From Anas platyrhynchos (lineage: Eukaryota > Chordata > Aves > Anseriformes > Anatidae): a stretch of DNA of 64,000 bases. The notes beneath the pieces were generated by a model, which was not told the origin of the DNA, made no database searches, and saw only the letters and a program-made list of their open reading frames with translations. Position 1 is the stretch's first letter; each line of letters opens with the position of its first letter. The stretch lies in NCBI RefSeq assembly GCF_047663525.1, contig NC_092589.1:25727001-25791000 (forward strand), read 5' to 3'. Both the position numbers and the translations under genes were made by a program. Of the stretch, positions 1 through 10,676 are shown in pieces.

Positions 1-536
1 TGGCTCATTTCTTCATATTCTTAAAGAATTTTAGACTAATTAGACTTACTGCCAGAGAATCAATGACAGACTTGGCATCAAGTCTGGCAAGGGAATTGGG
101 AAACGCAATCCACTCAGTTTCAACCATACAGTGCAGACATGATCGCCAGTTGCTCATCAGCTCTCCAGACCCCCTGACAACACATCTTCTAATAACCTGG
201 ACATAACAAACCTCTTCTCATGTTAAAATGGCAACCAGCAAGCATCTCTTGCAAAGAGAATTTCTATTCCACTGTGAACAACCTACAAAATACTTTGTAC
301 TATACGTAGCTTTGAAAATTAGTCCTTTTGTAGACTTATTCTGAGATCCCTCTGTTCCCTTTCCCCTAACAGAAGCCAAGCCATAAATAAACATTGCCAA
401 ACTGCAGTGCTCTCGGCACCATAACAGTGGCAGCATCTTCTTCGGCTAACAATTGACGGACAACTAGTAAGTCTTTGCTACCACGAGGTTTCATCCTCCA
501 AAAGTTGATCATACACCATGTTCCTATTTGTATATC

Positions 537-575
<39 letters not shown>

Positions 576-1203
576 CTCAGTTTTACATAAATTAGTTAAT
601 GTACAAAGAAAACTGCAACAGAACTATGTGCAGACCAGCAAAGTTTTAACCTGTACTTTTTATGGGACGGTGACGAAAAGTTACTAAAAAATATTAAAAT
701 GATCTTATTTGTTACTCTCAAACACAGAATTTGATTCTGTTTTCCTGCATCTAGGAGAAAAAAAAAAACTCTTAAAGTTGTTTTGCTTTTTTAAAAATAT
801 GCACGAGACCTTACCACTTCTATCCCTATCCCAATTAATGGTTTATAATTGTATCATATTTGCATTCTAGTATTAAACACTGATTTTGTTAGCTACTTCC
901 CTAAGAAACTCTTTAGCTAAATATACACACACAATTGCATGACATGCCCAGTGTATCAAGAAACATACCAAACCTTTCAAAAGTGCACATTACAAGCTGA
1001 GCATGTCATGAAAACAAAGAGCTCAATCTTTTGCAGAGAATCCAGAGCACAACTGTATGCAGATCCATTTAACTGCAGTGTTTGCTGCCGTGCCTGAAGA
1101 GAAACAGCGTTAATTAATGGTAACCAAGGGGAAAAAAAGAGTCGTGTTATACATTTATATTAACAAATCCTTTAAATTAGCACTCTCATTTCATGGCACT
1201 TAC
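1..1203 (-). other. RCOR3 intron (next exon off-window)
   Basis: AT-rich intronic sequence. It contains a (TA)n microsatellite at about 542-570. I looked for the next RCOR3 exon (ALGMLFWHKHNIEKSLADL in the family) on the minus strand and did not find it. No other gene is recognised. Confidence 0.7.
542..570. repeat. (TA)n microsatellite
   Basis: An uninterrupted TA dinucleotide tract of about 14 units within an RCOR3 intron. Confidence 0.95.
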
Positions 1204-1256
1204 CTGTTCCACATTGTATCCATGTTTTTCCTTTGCTATTGCTATATATTCATCCA
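1204..1256 (-). CDS. RCOR3: RCOR3 coding exon, ELM2 segment (LDEYIAIAKEKHGYNVEQ)
   Basis: This 53-nt exon starts after acceptor gttacag (ending at 1257) and ends at CAG|gta (intron starting at 1203). With the T carried from the previous exon it encodes LDEYIAIAKEKHGYNVEQ, the conserved ELM2 helix of CoREST proteins. It ends on a codon boundary. It is too short to stand out as an open frame and was found by reading for the family sequence. The donor sits against CAG|gtaagtgcc, a near-consensus site. Confidence 0.95.
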
Positions 1257-2728
1257 CTGTAACAAAGCAATGTCAAAGTTATTCTTCAATACTTAGAGTT
1301 CTGCTATAAGGTCACACAGCATTAGCCATCTAGAAAGGGAAGACAGGCTTCCCATGCCTTAATACACTACATAGGCCCTGGACTCCCTAAACAATAAATG
1401 TATTTGTAGCTTTATTCAAAGTAAAGAAGCTCACTGTCTTTAATACATTTAATTTTGTATTGAAGTTTATACACTAATCAGAGACTGGCTGTTTAGAGAA
1501 AGTCTGTCTTCTTGGAATCCACTCCTCTCCTAAGAGCACAGACACAATGGGGGTGCCCAGACAAATGTTAAAAAAATAATGTAAATAGATTCTAGATCAA
1601 TAACTATGCACATCCTTGATGCTAACATAATTTTCACTGACCAACATCAATTTTAACCGCCACATGAAGTCAGCTTTCAATAGAGAACACGAACATTCAA
1701 TGAAGTCACTAACTTCACCAATATTTTTTTAAATCATATTTTTGTATATTAGACCCAGCTTTGAGTTGAACATTTTCCACTATTGGGCAATTAAGTCTGA
1801 TGGAAGTCCTGCTAGTTTTGATCTTCAACAGGTACTCTATTTCTGAAGAAACGAACTCATCCCATTCACCCATTGCAGTTCACAATTAAGTGACAACTAA
1901 ATTAAGTTAAAAGGGAGCATAATTGAGAAAAGGAAATAATTATATCTTCATTACTCAAACGAAACAGAGATGTCCTTGCCATGAACTGCTGCAGCAAAGA
2001 GTTAATCGCACTTTAAATGAATGAAGAAAATGTTCAGTAATCAGACCTGTATTTTATTTCTAACTGTTCTTCAGTAGAATAAGGTACGCTCCCTCAAAGG
2101 CGAAGAGGGGCACAAACCTCTAACTACTGGTAATAATAGAAACTGTCTTGAGGACCAGATTCTCATGACTGCATCCTCAAAGTTTATTACCCTATACTAC
2201 ATATGGGGAATCCTATCATAGGAGGCAGTTTGAAACTGAATTAAGCAGATAAAATCACGTTTAGTCAGATGATTCTACTCTGATGATTCTACTATTTCAT
2301 GTCACTTTTGCAGAGAGAAAATGCTCAGTTTTTCCTGATGAGAAAGAAAAAATAATATTCCCTTGAACAGGGCCTTAACATATCTTTCTTGAACATATCC
2401 ATTGCAATTACTTCTCTAAGAAATTTAGAGTGACAAGTGCCTCATGTTTAGGTGTTTTATTTCTTCATTAATAATCAAAAGGTTTCAGACATTGGTCTGA
2501 AACATGTAACGCAGGCACCGTGATTTGAAACAAAGACTTGACTACAAAGTAAGAGAAGGGGATCTTTCTTTTCGCTATGGTTCTCTAAATGAAAACAATG
2601 TTTCTCTTTTATTTTAATTTACTAATTTGGAATTTCACTATGTATAAAGCAAAGAGCAAACAAGCATACCAGAAACAATTACATAGTTTAATTTCAACAT
2701 TCAAATTCCTAAGCAGGGCAGGACTTAC
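1257..2728 (-). other. RCOR3 intron
   Basis: AT-rich intron between two short ELM2 exons. I see no repeat family, RNA gene or convincing coding segment in it. Confidence 0.75.
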
Positions 2729-2806
2729 ACTTGGCATCCGGAATACTATGATATGGAGACCATACGAGCATCCCTCCATTATCTTTATCAGTATATTTTG
2801 TGGCAC
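2729..2806 (-). CDS. RCOR3: RCOR3 coding exon, ELM2 segment (GATKYTDKDNGGMLVW...)
   Basis: This 78-nt exon completes the split Gly codon and encodes ATKYTDKDNGG, then MLVWSPYHSIPDAK, and ends with the first base of the following Leu codon. It is flanked by a good acceptor (ttttcttacag, ending at 2807) and a strong donor (AAGT|GTAAGT, intron starting at 2728). Both phases match the neighbouring exons. The MLVWSP block is a hallmark of CoREST ELM2 domains. Coding frame, length and residues agree with vertebrate RCOR3. An ORF on the same strand crosses the exon in another frame and is not coding. Confidence 0.95.
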
Positions 2807-5800
2807 CTGTAAGAAAACAAGCAAGTCTTAGTATTTATAAATACGATCTTCGGAACAACTATTCATGGGACACGAAGTAAAAGTCAACCATATTAAGAAG
2901 TCCGGCCCAACTAAAGTGAGGGGAAAAAAAACATTAATTCCACATTAATTCTTTAAGACATTGTATAGCTGACTTTCAGCACTGCTCTAAGAAGGTTCAG
3001 TCATGACTGTTAGATAAGATCCTACTTACCACAATTTGAGCATTAAAGCCCGTTACTAAAGTTGACATAGATGCCAAGTTTAAAGGTGCTTGTTTTTGAA
3101 CAGTTCTTAGGGATTCTGATTGTCTACCAGCACTACAGACAGTTCTGATTTCTGTAGCCATGCAATTTTGATATTCACAGCCAACCAAATTGCTGTAGGA
3201 AGTATTTAGATTGAAGAGCCTTTGTTTGTTTGTTTCTGCTTCTCCTCCACCTGAATGCAGCAAGGGAAGCAGCCTAAGCCACCTAGCAGGAGGCCAAAGC
3301 CCGTTTTGCAATACCAATGCAACTTTGTAAAAAGCACTAAATCACAGTCTCTGATTTTAAGAACAGATTTCAAAATAAATTACCCAATATTGGAAAAGCA
3401 TCAACTAATAGTTACCTTCCATGAGTATTCTACAACTGTGTGGTAGTACAGAAAAGCTCTTATGGTCTGTTTGTTTACAACAGCTTCTCTTGCTAAGCCA
3501 TTGCTCAACAACTGGAGCATTTATACTAGTGTCAGTATAAACTCCTCGAGGAAGCACCCCAGAAGAACCTAGCTTGCATCTTTCCCGGAGACAGACAGAT
3601 TTATTTCCCCAGTGAAATAATTACTTTTTCACTCCATTTTAAGCTTTCACCCTTTATATTTAGGTTCTACATTTTGTTGAGTGAAATAAAAGAACAACAA
3701 TAAAGCCAACAGTGCTTTGGAAAAGATAACTACTTAGTGCTTTCTAATCTTGTACTGTGTTTTGTTGTTCTTCCCTCTTTAGCTTGGCAGCATTTTGTAC
3801 TTGCTATCATCATTGCAGTCTTTAGATCCATTATGATTGTGAACTTGAGAACGAGTTAATCAGAAATGCTAAAAGAACTCGTGTGTTGCCTAAAATCTGT
3901 ACGACAAGGAACTGCAACAAGTTTAAGAATATGCAGAGAAGCCATAAAGCAACACTTTCAAAGCATAAGCTACACACCACAAACAAACAAACAAGCAAGG
4001 AGCAACCTTTGCAAGTTTAGTAGAAGAAGAGATTCCTTAATATAACATTCTACTTCAGATAAGGAAAGTAAGCAACTGTTAATCGTTAGGAAAGCAGTAT
4101 TTTTGTGGAGAGTGATGCAAACCTGTTCCAGTCACATAATTTCTCTCATCCAGTCAGTTTTTATCAGAAGGAAATGACAGTTACTCTGTAGCCCACTCTT
4201 TTGGTAAGAGATGAGTAGAGAATAGGACGACCACGAGAGAAAACATGAATTTATCAGTTTCCATTTGTGCACATAAAATGACTAATGGAAGCATACCCTC
4301 ATACCCCTTTTTTTTTTTCCTTGGGAAAAAAAAAAATCCAGACAGACACCTGCAGAGCAGTTTACATCACGGACATTACCGGCTATCAGGTATTCAAGTC
4401 CTGAGGTAAAAAACTTAATTTGTCATCTCCTTCGCACCCGCAGGACACCACGCGTGCGGTGCCACGCTCAGGGTGCCAGCTGCCAGCAGCACGCCCTTGG
4501 GAAGCAGCACTGTACTCCGGCAACAGCCAGACAGCTGCACCTTTCAGGTGCCACCTCCACGTTGCTGAAAGGAAAGCAAGGTGACAGGCAGCGCGGGATG
4601 CACACAGGGAGGTTGGTACTCGTAGCAAGGCATCCTGACCTCAACCCAGGGTATCCATGGCTGCGGCACAGGTCACCCCGTGCCACAAGCATGCCCAGGT
4701 TCTGCCTCATGTGAAGAATTTTGTCCTTTGTGCCCTGCATATGCAAGCGAGCAGCACCCTCCCACCCCTAAGAAGGCCGCGTTGCTTCCCAAAGGTGACG
4801 CGCTCCTTCTCTGCAACACTTACTGGGGACAGAGGTTGGAAACACCGGGCAACACGGGAACCCACGTAGGTTAGAGGAGCAGAGCTGCATGCCGGTAAGG
4901 AAGATAAGAGCCCACGAGCTACACCTCTGACACAGCCTTCCCTCCCCACCCACATCCAGAACACTTCAGAAAAGGTTTCTGCATGCGGTTGCTGTGCCCC
5001 TGCCCTCACCCCGCGGGGAACGGGGCTGACCCACGGGCACTCCAGCTGCTTCCACCACTGCAGCAACACCTTGGCACATGCTCGATCTCAGTTTAGCGTT
5101 AGTAGAAGTTAGGTATGCCTGGAAAATGCTGTTCTGTATGCGATTACAAGTACTGAGAATAAAGTAAGTACCTAGAAGCACATACTACTTAACAAGGGCA
5201 TTGGGGGGGCTTGGAAAATTCAAAAGACGCTGTTTTCCAGCATGAAAAGTCCCATCTTCTTCTTAAGAAAGCTTTTGAGGCTTTTTGAGGAATAAAACCA
5301 CAGAAACTAGCAGGAGAAAGAACTAAGCTTTGAAAATAAAGGATTGGACATCTTAAAAAAAGAAATCAGGGACAGATGGCAGGGAACAAACAGAAAATTG
5401 TATATTCTTCACCACGCCATTTAATAATTTCAATTTAACAGTCTGTTTTCATATAGAGGTTAGAAGGAGAAAATTTGTAAGAGTGTACAAAGACATGGAA
5501 TCCATAAATGACCTTAAATGCTACCAACGCACTCCTCTTAATACCCTCCCTCCCCACAAGAGCATGAAAGACGTATTTCTGCATTAAGTGAGCAGAACTC
5601 ATCCTTAAAGCCTTTGGGAGCTCATGACCTGGCAGAGTTAGGACTACAGCCATGCTTTATTTGGAGTAAAACAAAACTTCTCTAGCAGCATCTCATGAGG
5701 ATCGCACAAAGCATGGTGCATCCCCAGTGGTGGCCCGCAGTACAAGGACACCAGCTCCCTAACAGCCTGCTCCAGCAGGAGGTGGGGCAGAGAGCAGAGG

Positions 5801-7982
5801 CAGACATAATTTCACCTCAAGAACATAAGAATATATATAATATAGCAGGAGGAGACAAAACCTGGAGTGCAGGAGATGGTTTATTAACTCAGTAAATTAG
5901 GTATGGAGATCCACGGGGTTTATTTTATTAAAACCATTTTTCACAGCAAGCAAATTTATATCGGTGTTTTTAATTGTCATTACATCTAATGGCAATTTGT
6001 TACAGCTCTGTCTGAAGGCTTGCCTGTAAAATGGGGGTGCTGTGTAGGAAGTGGAAAGGGTGAGCATGTTTCAGCTAACTTCTCCTAGTTGCTGCTTTCA
6101 ATCACTTGTCCTCCCCAAGAGGCTGACAAAGAGTTGATTACCTTTTTCTTAAACCATTTCTTATTTTATACACGAACTCCGGTTAAAACAAACTTACTGT
6201 TGTCACAACCTTAATCATGAATGTCTTGTTCCTCAACAAATTGTTGCAAAGCATTGCTTACAAATATTGATAAATGCTGGCTAAGCGAGGCCAAAGACTT
6301 GTTATTTGTTCTACTCAGTATTCTGTACGTGTACCAGGAGCAGGCTTTGTACCTTAGACTATCTAGTTTCACCTGACGTTGACTCCTGCCTTCCACCTAT
6401 TTGATTTAAGGGGGCTAAGAAGCATTCAAAATACTGTAAATAAATACATACTCTTAACATACCTGGTAAACAGTCAGAAAAAAGGGCCTTAAAACAATCC
6501 CAAGAAGAAAAAACATTAAAATTAGTAAATTAGAGATAGTGCCTGCATCCATATATGCAAACCTGGACGCCTGATGGAATGCCCATTCCATCATTTGTGG
6601 CATGAAAAAATAATCATCTATGTGCCTACTTGAGAAGACAACAAGAGCGCAGCTTTTTGCCCAGTATCTCTCACAGATGCTGCCTCGAGAGTCATCAGAA
6701 AGAAAATATGAAAGCATGAGGTCTTGCTGAGATCTCCTCAGATAGCTAATCTTATAATGCGGTATGCATTGTATTTTTATACTTTCTGAAGTTTTTTTAG
6801 TTTGTTATTTTTCATATAAAAGATTTAGCTGTTCCAAGGAAGTTAGTTTTGTCACCCCAATAATCAAAATTTGTGCATGAGGAACAATATTATACATCTT
6901 CTACAAGACTTAAAGAAAAGTTTCCATCATTAAGGAGCTGCTCTGATAAACTAAAGAGTATGCATTAATCCCAGTTGCTGGGGGAGGGAGCATCAATTGA
7001 ATGCTAGCCCCCTAAACAGCATGTTCAAGCTCCAAGATGCCTGGTTATAAGAGAGGATAAAATTAGTCCTGTAGTAACCAGTGCAATGATCCTGACGCAT
7101 ATGTAGTTTACAAAATTGAAACTACAGAATCTCAGTCATCCTAAAAGGGGTGAAAAGCCCTTTTAATCAGAGGGAAAACAAACGCTCTGCATTTTTCTAA
7201 GTGGCCTGTAGGAAGAACAAGCCCAGGCTACACGTTAGAAACGATCATTTTTATTTATTTTTATGAAAAGAGAAGGTGTAAGCGGTTAGTCTCATCAACA
7301 AAGAGACCTGGGCTACGCTCCCCTTTCCGGGGGAAAGGCATTCCCTTCTGCCAAGAACCCGCATCCATTTAATCCCACCCTCTCCCCTTTCTTTTCCCCT
7401 TGGCCTTTCTTCGGCCTGTGGGGACTCGTGCCCATCAACAGGGGCTCCGGCTTTAGGAGGCACCGTGCGAGCAGCTCCGGCCCAATCCTCTTCCGGTGGG
7501 AAATCATCTGACACCAATGGAGCCTGCCTGGAGAACAGCAAAGTAGACGGGCTTCAGCAACGACAACCGAGGAGCCCTCCTCCAGACCTCGCCGCCCGCT
7601 GCACCACCAACCGGGCACCGGGCGGGGCGGGAGGGCCCCGTACCCCCGGGGGCAGGGGCCGGGGGGGATGAGGAGGGTGAGGAAGGCGGCTGGGGCTGCA
7701 GCAGAGGTGCCGGCCAGGCGCATCCTCGCTCTGGGCATCGCCACCTCCTCGCTCTGGGGGAATAATAGCGGGTGGCGAAGGGCGAGCGCCTCAGGGAGAG
7801 CGCCCAACCTTGCGCTGCCTCAGCTGCTAATGAAGTGTGTGCCCCCCCCCCCACAACCCCCCCACAACCAGCACAAAGCCTCAGGACACCCCCCCATCCC
7901 CCCAACACACACACACACTCGCACTCTGGTGAAATAAAAATAATAACGAGGTAAGAATTAAAGATAAAAGCAGCCGTTTTAC
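2807..7982 (-). other. RCOR3 intron 1 (long)
   Basis: Long first visible intron. It holds a GC-richer block at about 4,430-5,080 with fortuitous open frames that mostly start at GTG, and the 5' third of the CpG island at its right end. C-rich runs at about 7,847-7,905 are G-rich on the transcribed strand. No exon of another gene is recognised. Confidence 0.7.
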
Positions 7983-8031
7983 CGGGCTCGAAGTCGGGGA
8001 TGCGCGCCTGGTATTCCGCTCCGACCCTCAT
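7983..8031 (-). CDS. RCOR3: RCOR3 first visible coding exon (MRVGAEYQARIPDFEP-G)
   Basis: The exon encodes MRVGAEYQARIPDFEP plus the first base of a Gly codon, the start of the ELM2 domain. Human RCOR3, as I recall it, has EFDPG where this has DFEPG. The donor is CCCG|GTAAAA (intron begins at 7982). The ATG at 8031-8029 is a real AUG with G at +4 absent and G at -3. Just upstream, codons GAT GTA GGC match the human residues Asp-Val-Gly, and an acceptor-like tgttgcag preceded by a long C tract ends at 8040. The true exon may therefore start at 8039 and be joined to an upstream exon that I cannot find. An in-frame TAA at 8079-8077 blocks simple extension. Alternatively the AUG at 8031 is the start of a shorter isoform. 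Confidence 0.88.
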
Positions 8032-8049
8032 GCCTACATCTGCAACACA

Positions 8050-8070
8050 GGGGGGGGGGGGGGGGGGGGG
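8050..8070 (+). repeat. G21 homopolymer in CpG island
   Basis: Twenty-one consecutive G on the plus strand (C21 on the RCOR3 strand). It lies immediately upstream of the acceptor-like tgttgcag before RCOR3 coding sequence. Further G runs follow at about 8,119-8,133. Such tracts are polymorphic and hard to assemble. Confidence 0.9.
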
Positions 8071-8968
8071 CGGCGGTTAACGGCCGCGCCGTCCCAGCCC
8101 AGCGCCGTGTGGCGGCTGGGGGGGGGGGGGGGGAGCCGCCCGGGAGCCCCCCCGCCGCCGCTCAGCGCCGAGCCCCCGCCCCCGGCCCCCCCCCTAAAGC
8201 CCCCCCCGAAGCCCCGGCGACCGCCGGGGAAAGGGGCGGGGGTCGGGGGAGGTGGCTCGGCAGAACAATGGGGCCGGCGGCGGGTGGGGGGCGGGCGCGG
8301 TGCCCCCCCCTCCATACACACACACACACCTCAGGCGCCGCACGGGGGCGGTGAAGGGGAGCTGGGGGGGGGCACGGGGAGCAGCACAGGGAAGCCCCGG
8401 GGCGCCCGGGTCTTGCCTCACGGAGGCTGCGAGCCCTTCTGCATCGCGACACGGGCCGGGGGGGGGGATGTGTGTGGAGAAAAAGCGGCCGCAGCACTGC
8501 CCACCCCCGCTGTTAACACGGAGCCGCCATGTTGCCCCCTTCCTCCCCCCTCACGCCCCCCTTCCCTCCCTCATCCCCCCCGGAATCCCTCCGCGCCGGC
8601 CCGGCCGGATCTAGGCGGGAGGGCGGGGCTGCCGGCGGAGCCCCCAGCGGCGGAAGGATTCGAGCCGCAGCACAGCGGCTGAGGGGCTCCCCCGTAGGGA
8701 GGGGGGGAGGGGGGGGCGGGGACTACTTTTTGTCGCCCACGCGGGAAGGGGGGGGGAGCGGCCGCTGGTGGGGGGGGGCGGTTCGTACCGGGACGGGTCG
8801 GGGTGAGGCGAAATGAGGGCACGGGGGGGCTGGATGCAGAAATGGCAGCTCGGCAGGTAGTTCTCGGTGGCGTGATTCGCTTGTGTGTGGTGCTTTTTTT
8901 TTTTTGTTAAAAAAATGCTTATTTAACATTTTCATTTTTTATCTTCCTGCAGCTCGAGTGAGCTCCCA

Positions 8969-8990
8969 AACGTCACCGTCCACGTCATGT
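8969..8990 (-). promoter_or_regulatory. Paired CRE/ATF-like sites upstream of RCOR3
   Basis: The plus strand reads aacgtcac and, five bases on, ccacgtcat. On the RCOR3 strand these are ATGACGTGG and GTGACGTT, two TGACGT cores typical of CREB/ATF-type sites. They lie about 950 bp upstream of the RCOR3 AUG, just outside the CpG island. Function is inferred from motif only. Confidence 0.35.
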
Positions 8991-9769
8991 CAAAATAACC
9001 GGATTTTTAAGAAAAACGGCTGAGACCAGCTCCAGAGAGAGGCTGAGCTGGAGATGTGGTAGCAGGCAGGGCGGTGAACCCAGGGATGTGTCTGTCACGT
9101 TTTCTCCCTGCACGTACACATTTACTGTCTCTGGGGCCATATTTTCAATATACGATAAATAAAATTTGAATGCTTTAGTTATAATTTGTCAGTCTGATTT
9201 CCTCAGTTAAAAAAGCATGAGCTGAGCAGCTGAAGTTGCCCCTGCTCTGCATTGCAGTCACGTCTCGCGTTCTGCCTGGGACTGTCTGGCACAGTCGCTG
9301 TTACACTTTGTCACGTTTTAGCCATTCTTATCAAACTTCATCCCGCCAGCTGCCTGCCCAAAGTTTATTATTATCATTAAAGAGTGCTAGCGAGAACGGT
9401 GCAGCTGCTATCTTTCAGTGAGGTTAAGGAAAGATGACTAGGTAAGTGTTAGTGCGTGACAGGATCACAACGGGATGCAGATTGCCATGTTTGCAGGCAG
9501 CTGTCTTTTGATGCTTGTCTTGAAATCAGCCCACTATGGTCAAATTAGAAACCTTTAAAAAAATCTCTGATTTACTTGTGCTTGCTGAAATATGACAGAA
9601 AAATACCGTCAAGATTTTTCCAATTTGGGGAATATCGTGGTCTTAGAAGAACTGTTTTTGCCACAACTTTTGGAAGTTGAGCGTCAAACATGAGAGAGAA
9701 AAATATCTCTGATTCCTGTATGCCTACTGTTCACCCTCTCCAAGAGTTAATAAGGAAGACTATAGGAGA

Positions 9770-10325
9770 AGTAAGGAAGTAGGAAGCTCCTGCAGAATTG
9801 TGGATCAGGAGAACATGGAGAAGAGGCTACAGAAACCCAAAGATGAGAAAAAGCCGTGTTCCTTATCACAAGGTTTTCTTGGAAGAACCATGGTGAACAC
9901 TGAAGAACCAAGTATTACTGAGTAAAAAGTAATTGAAGAAAAATCTGATGTGGATGAAAGGATTGAATTTTGCTGATGATTCAAGATGTCATCTTTTTTG
10001 CTTGAGGACTAGTTCCCTGTGAAAGGTTTGTGAGCTCACTCTGTGTGTTCAATTGCCCTTCATAGCCCAGAAATTTTTGAATTGTTTGCATCTTCCACCC
10101 CAAATTAACAGAGGTCTCAAAGATAACTAAGCTCCCACCAGCTTTGTGAAGGTAGTTGGGTACCTGCAAGTACCTCAACAACCGAGGAAAAAGCTGTCAT
10201 GTCATCTCATATTTTAGTATACACAAAAGAATTCACAGTAGAGAAAGCACTCACAAATACCAGAACCACAGGAAAATCTTCAGCCAGGGTTTGCACTTTA
10301 AATGCAAAATCAATAAAGAAACCTG
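9770..10325 (+). pseudogene. Decayed C2H2 zinc-finger-like relic
   Basis: At 10162-10320 one frame reads YLNNRGKS, then a spacer, then FSIHKRIHSRESTHKYQ and HRKIFSQ. This keeps the order of a C2H2 finger (GKS.., HxxxH, then a linker resembling TGEKPYKC, then the next GK.FSQ). The finger cysteines are lost. About 400 bases upstream another open segment (from about 9,770, including MEKRLQKPKDEKK) looks like a finger-protein preamble and ends at a stop near 9,923. Stops separate the two parts. I read this as an old broken copy of a zinc-finger gene. The family match is by eye only and a chance resemblance is possible. Confidence 0.35.
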
Positions 10326-10642
10326 CAGGAAGTTGGGCTGCTTTAATTTTAGTTCTTCCAGAACTGACTATTTGAGGCTTTTTAGCTTTACTTTGATAGG
10401 ATGTGAGGTTTAGGCAGACGCGTGGAGTTATAACTGTGTATGTCTGCCAGTTCTCTTAACTGATAAAGCCACAGAAAATTACAAGTTAACGCAGCTTTCA
10501 GGGTTAGTAAATTGTTAATAAACATTGTGAGGGGAACCTGAAAAGAAGAAAGATTCCTCGTCACTAGGATTGGGAGGAGGATGGTCTTAAGAGTTTACTC
10601 CAAAGGACTGCTGTTAAAACTATTTTTCAAAACTGACATTAA

Positions 10643-10675
<33 letters not shown>

Positions 10676-10676
10676 A
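10643..10676. repeat. (AAC)n microsatellite
   Basis: About eleven AAC trinucleotide units in intergenic DNA, A-rich on both sides. Confidence 0.95.

Larger units (their letters stand above)
1..8031 (-). other. RCOR3: RCOR3 gene, 5' part (spliced gene span)
   Basis: RCOR3 encodes REST corepressor 3, a CoREST-family nuclear scaffold. Family members link LSD1/KDM1A and HDAC1/2 to chromatin through ELM2 and SANT domains. Three exons on the minus strand can be joined with consistent phases to give 60 residues from MRVGAEYQ to HGYNVEQ, matching the family at the start of the ELM2 domain. RCOR3 rather than RCOR1 or RCOR2 is chosen from GATKYTDKDNGGMLVWSPYH and from the divergent KCNH1 neighbour. 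The next exon (ALGMLFWHKH in the family) is not found in bases 1-1203, so the gene runs off the left edge. The CpG island at about 7,300-8,830 is the likely promoter. Confidence 0.93.
7300..8830. promoter_or_regulatory. RCOR3: CpG island, probable RCOR3 promoter
   Basis: A sharp change from AT-rich DNA to very GC- and CpG-rich DNA begins near 7,300 and ends near 8,830. It surrounds the first visible RCOR3 coding exon. It includes a GCCGCCATGTTG segment (8523-8534) resembling a YY1 site, several G runs of 9 to 21 bases, and short CA repeats. CpG-island promoters are usual for widely expressed chromatin regulators. I cannot fix the transcription start. Confidence 0.8.

Noticed and set aside
8107-8682. 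191-codon Pro/Gly-rich open frame and its shadows in the RCOR3 CpG island
   Set aside because: Low-complexity product of G and C tracts lying opposite the gene; stop codons are simply rare in such composition.
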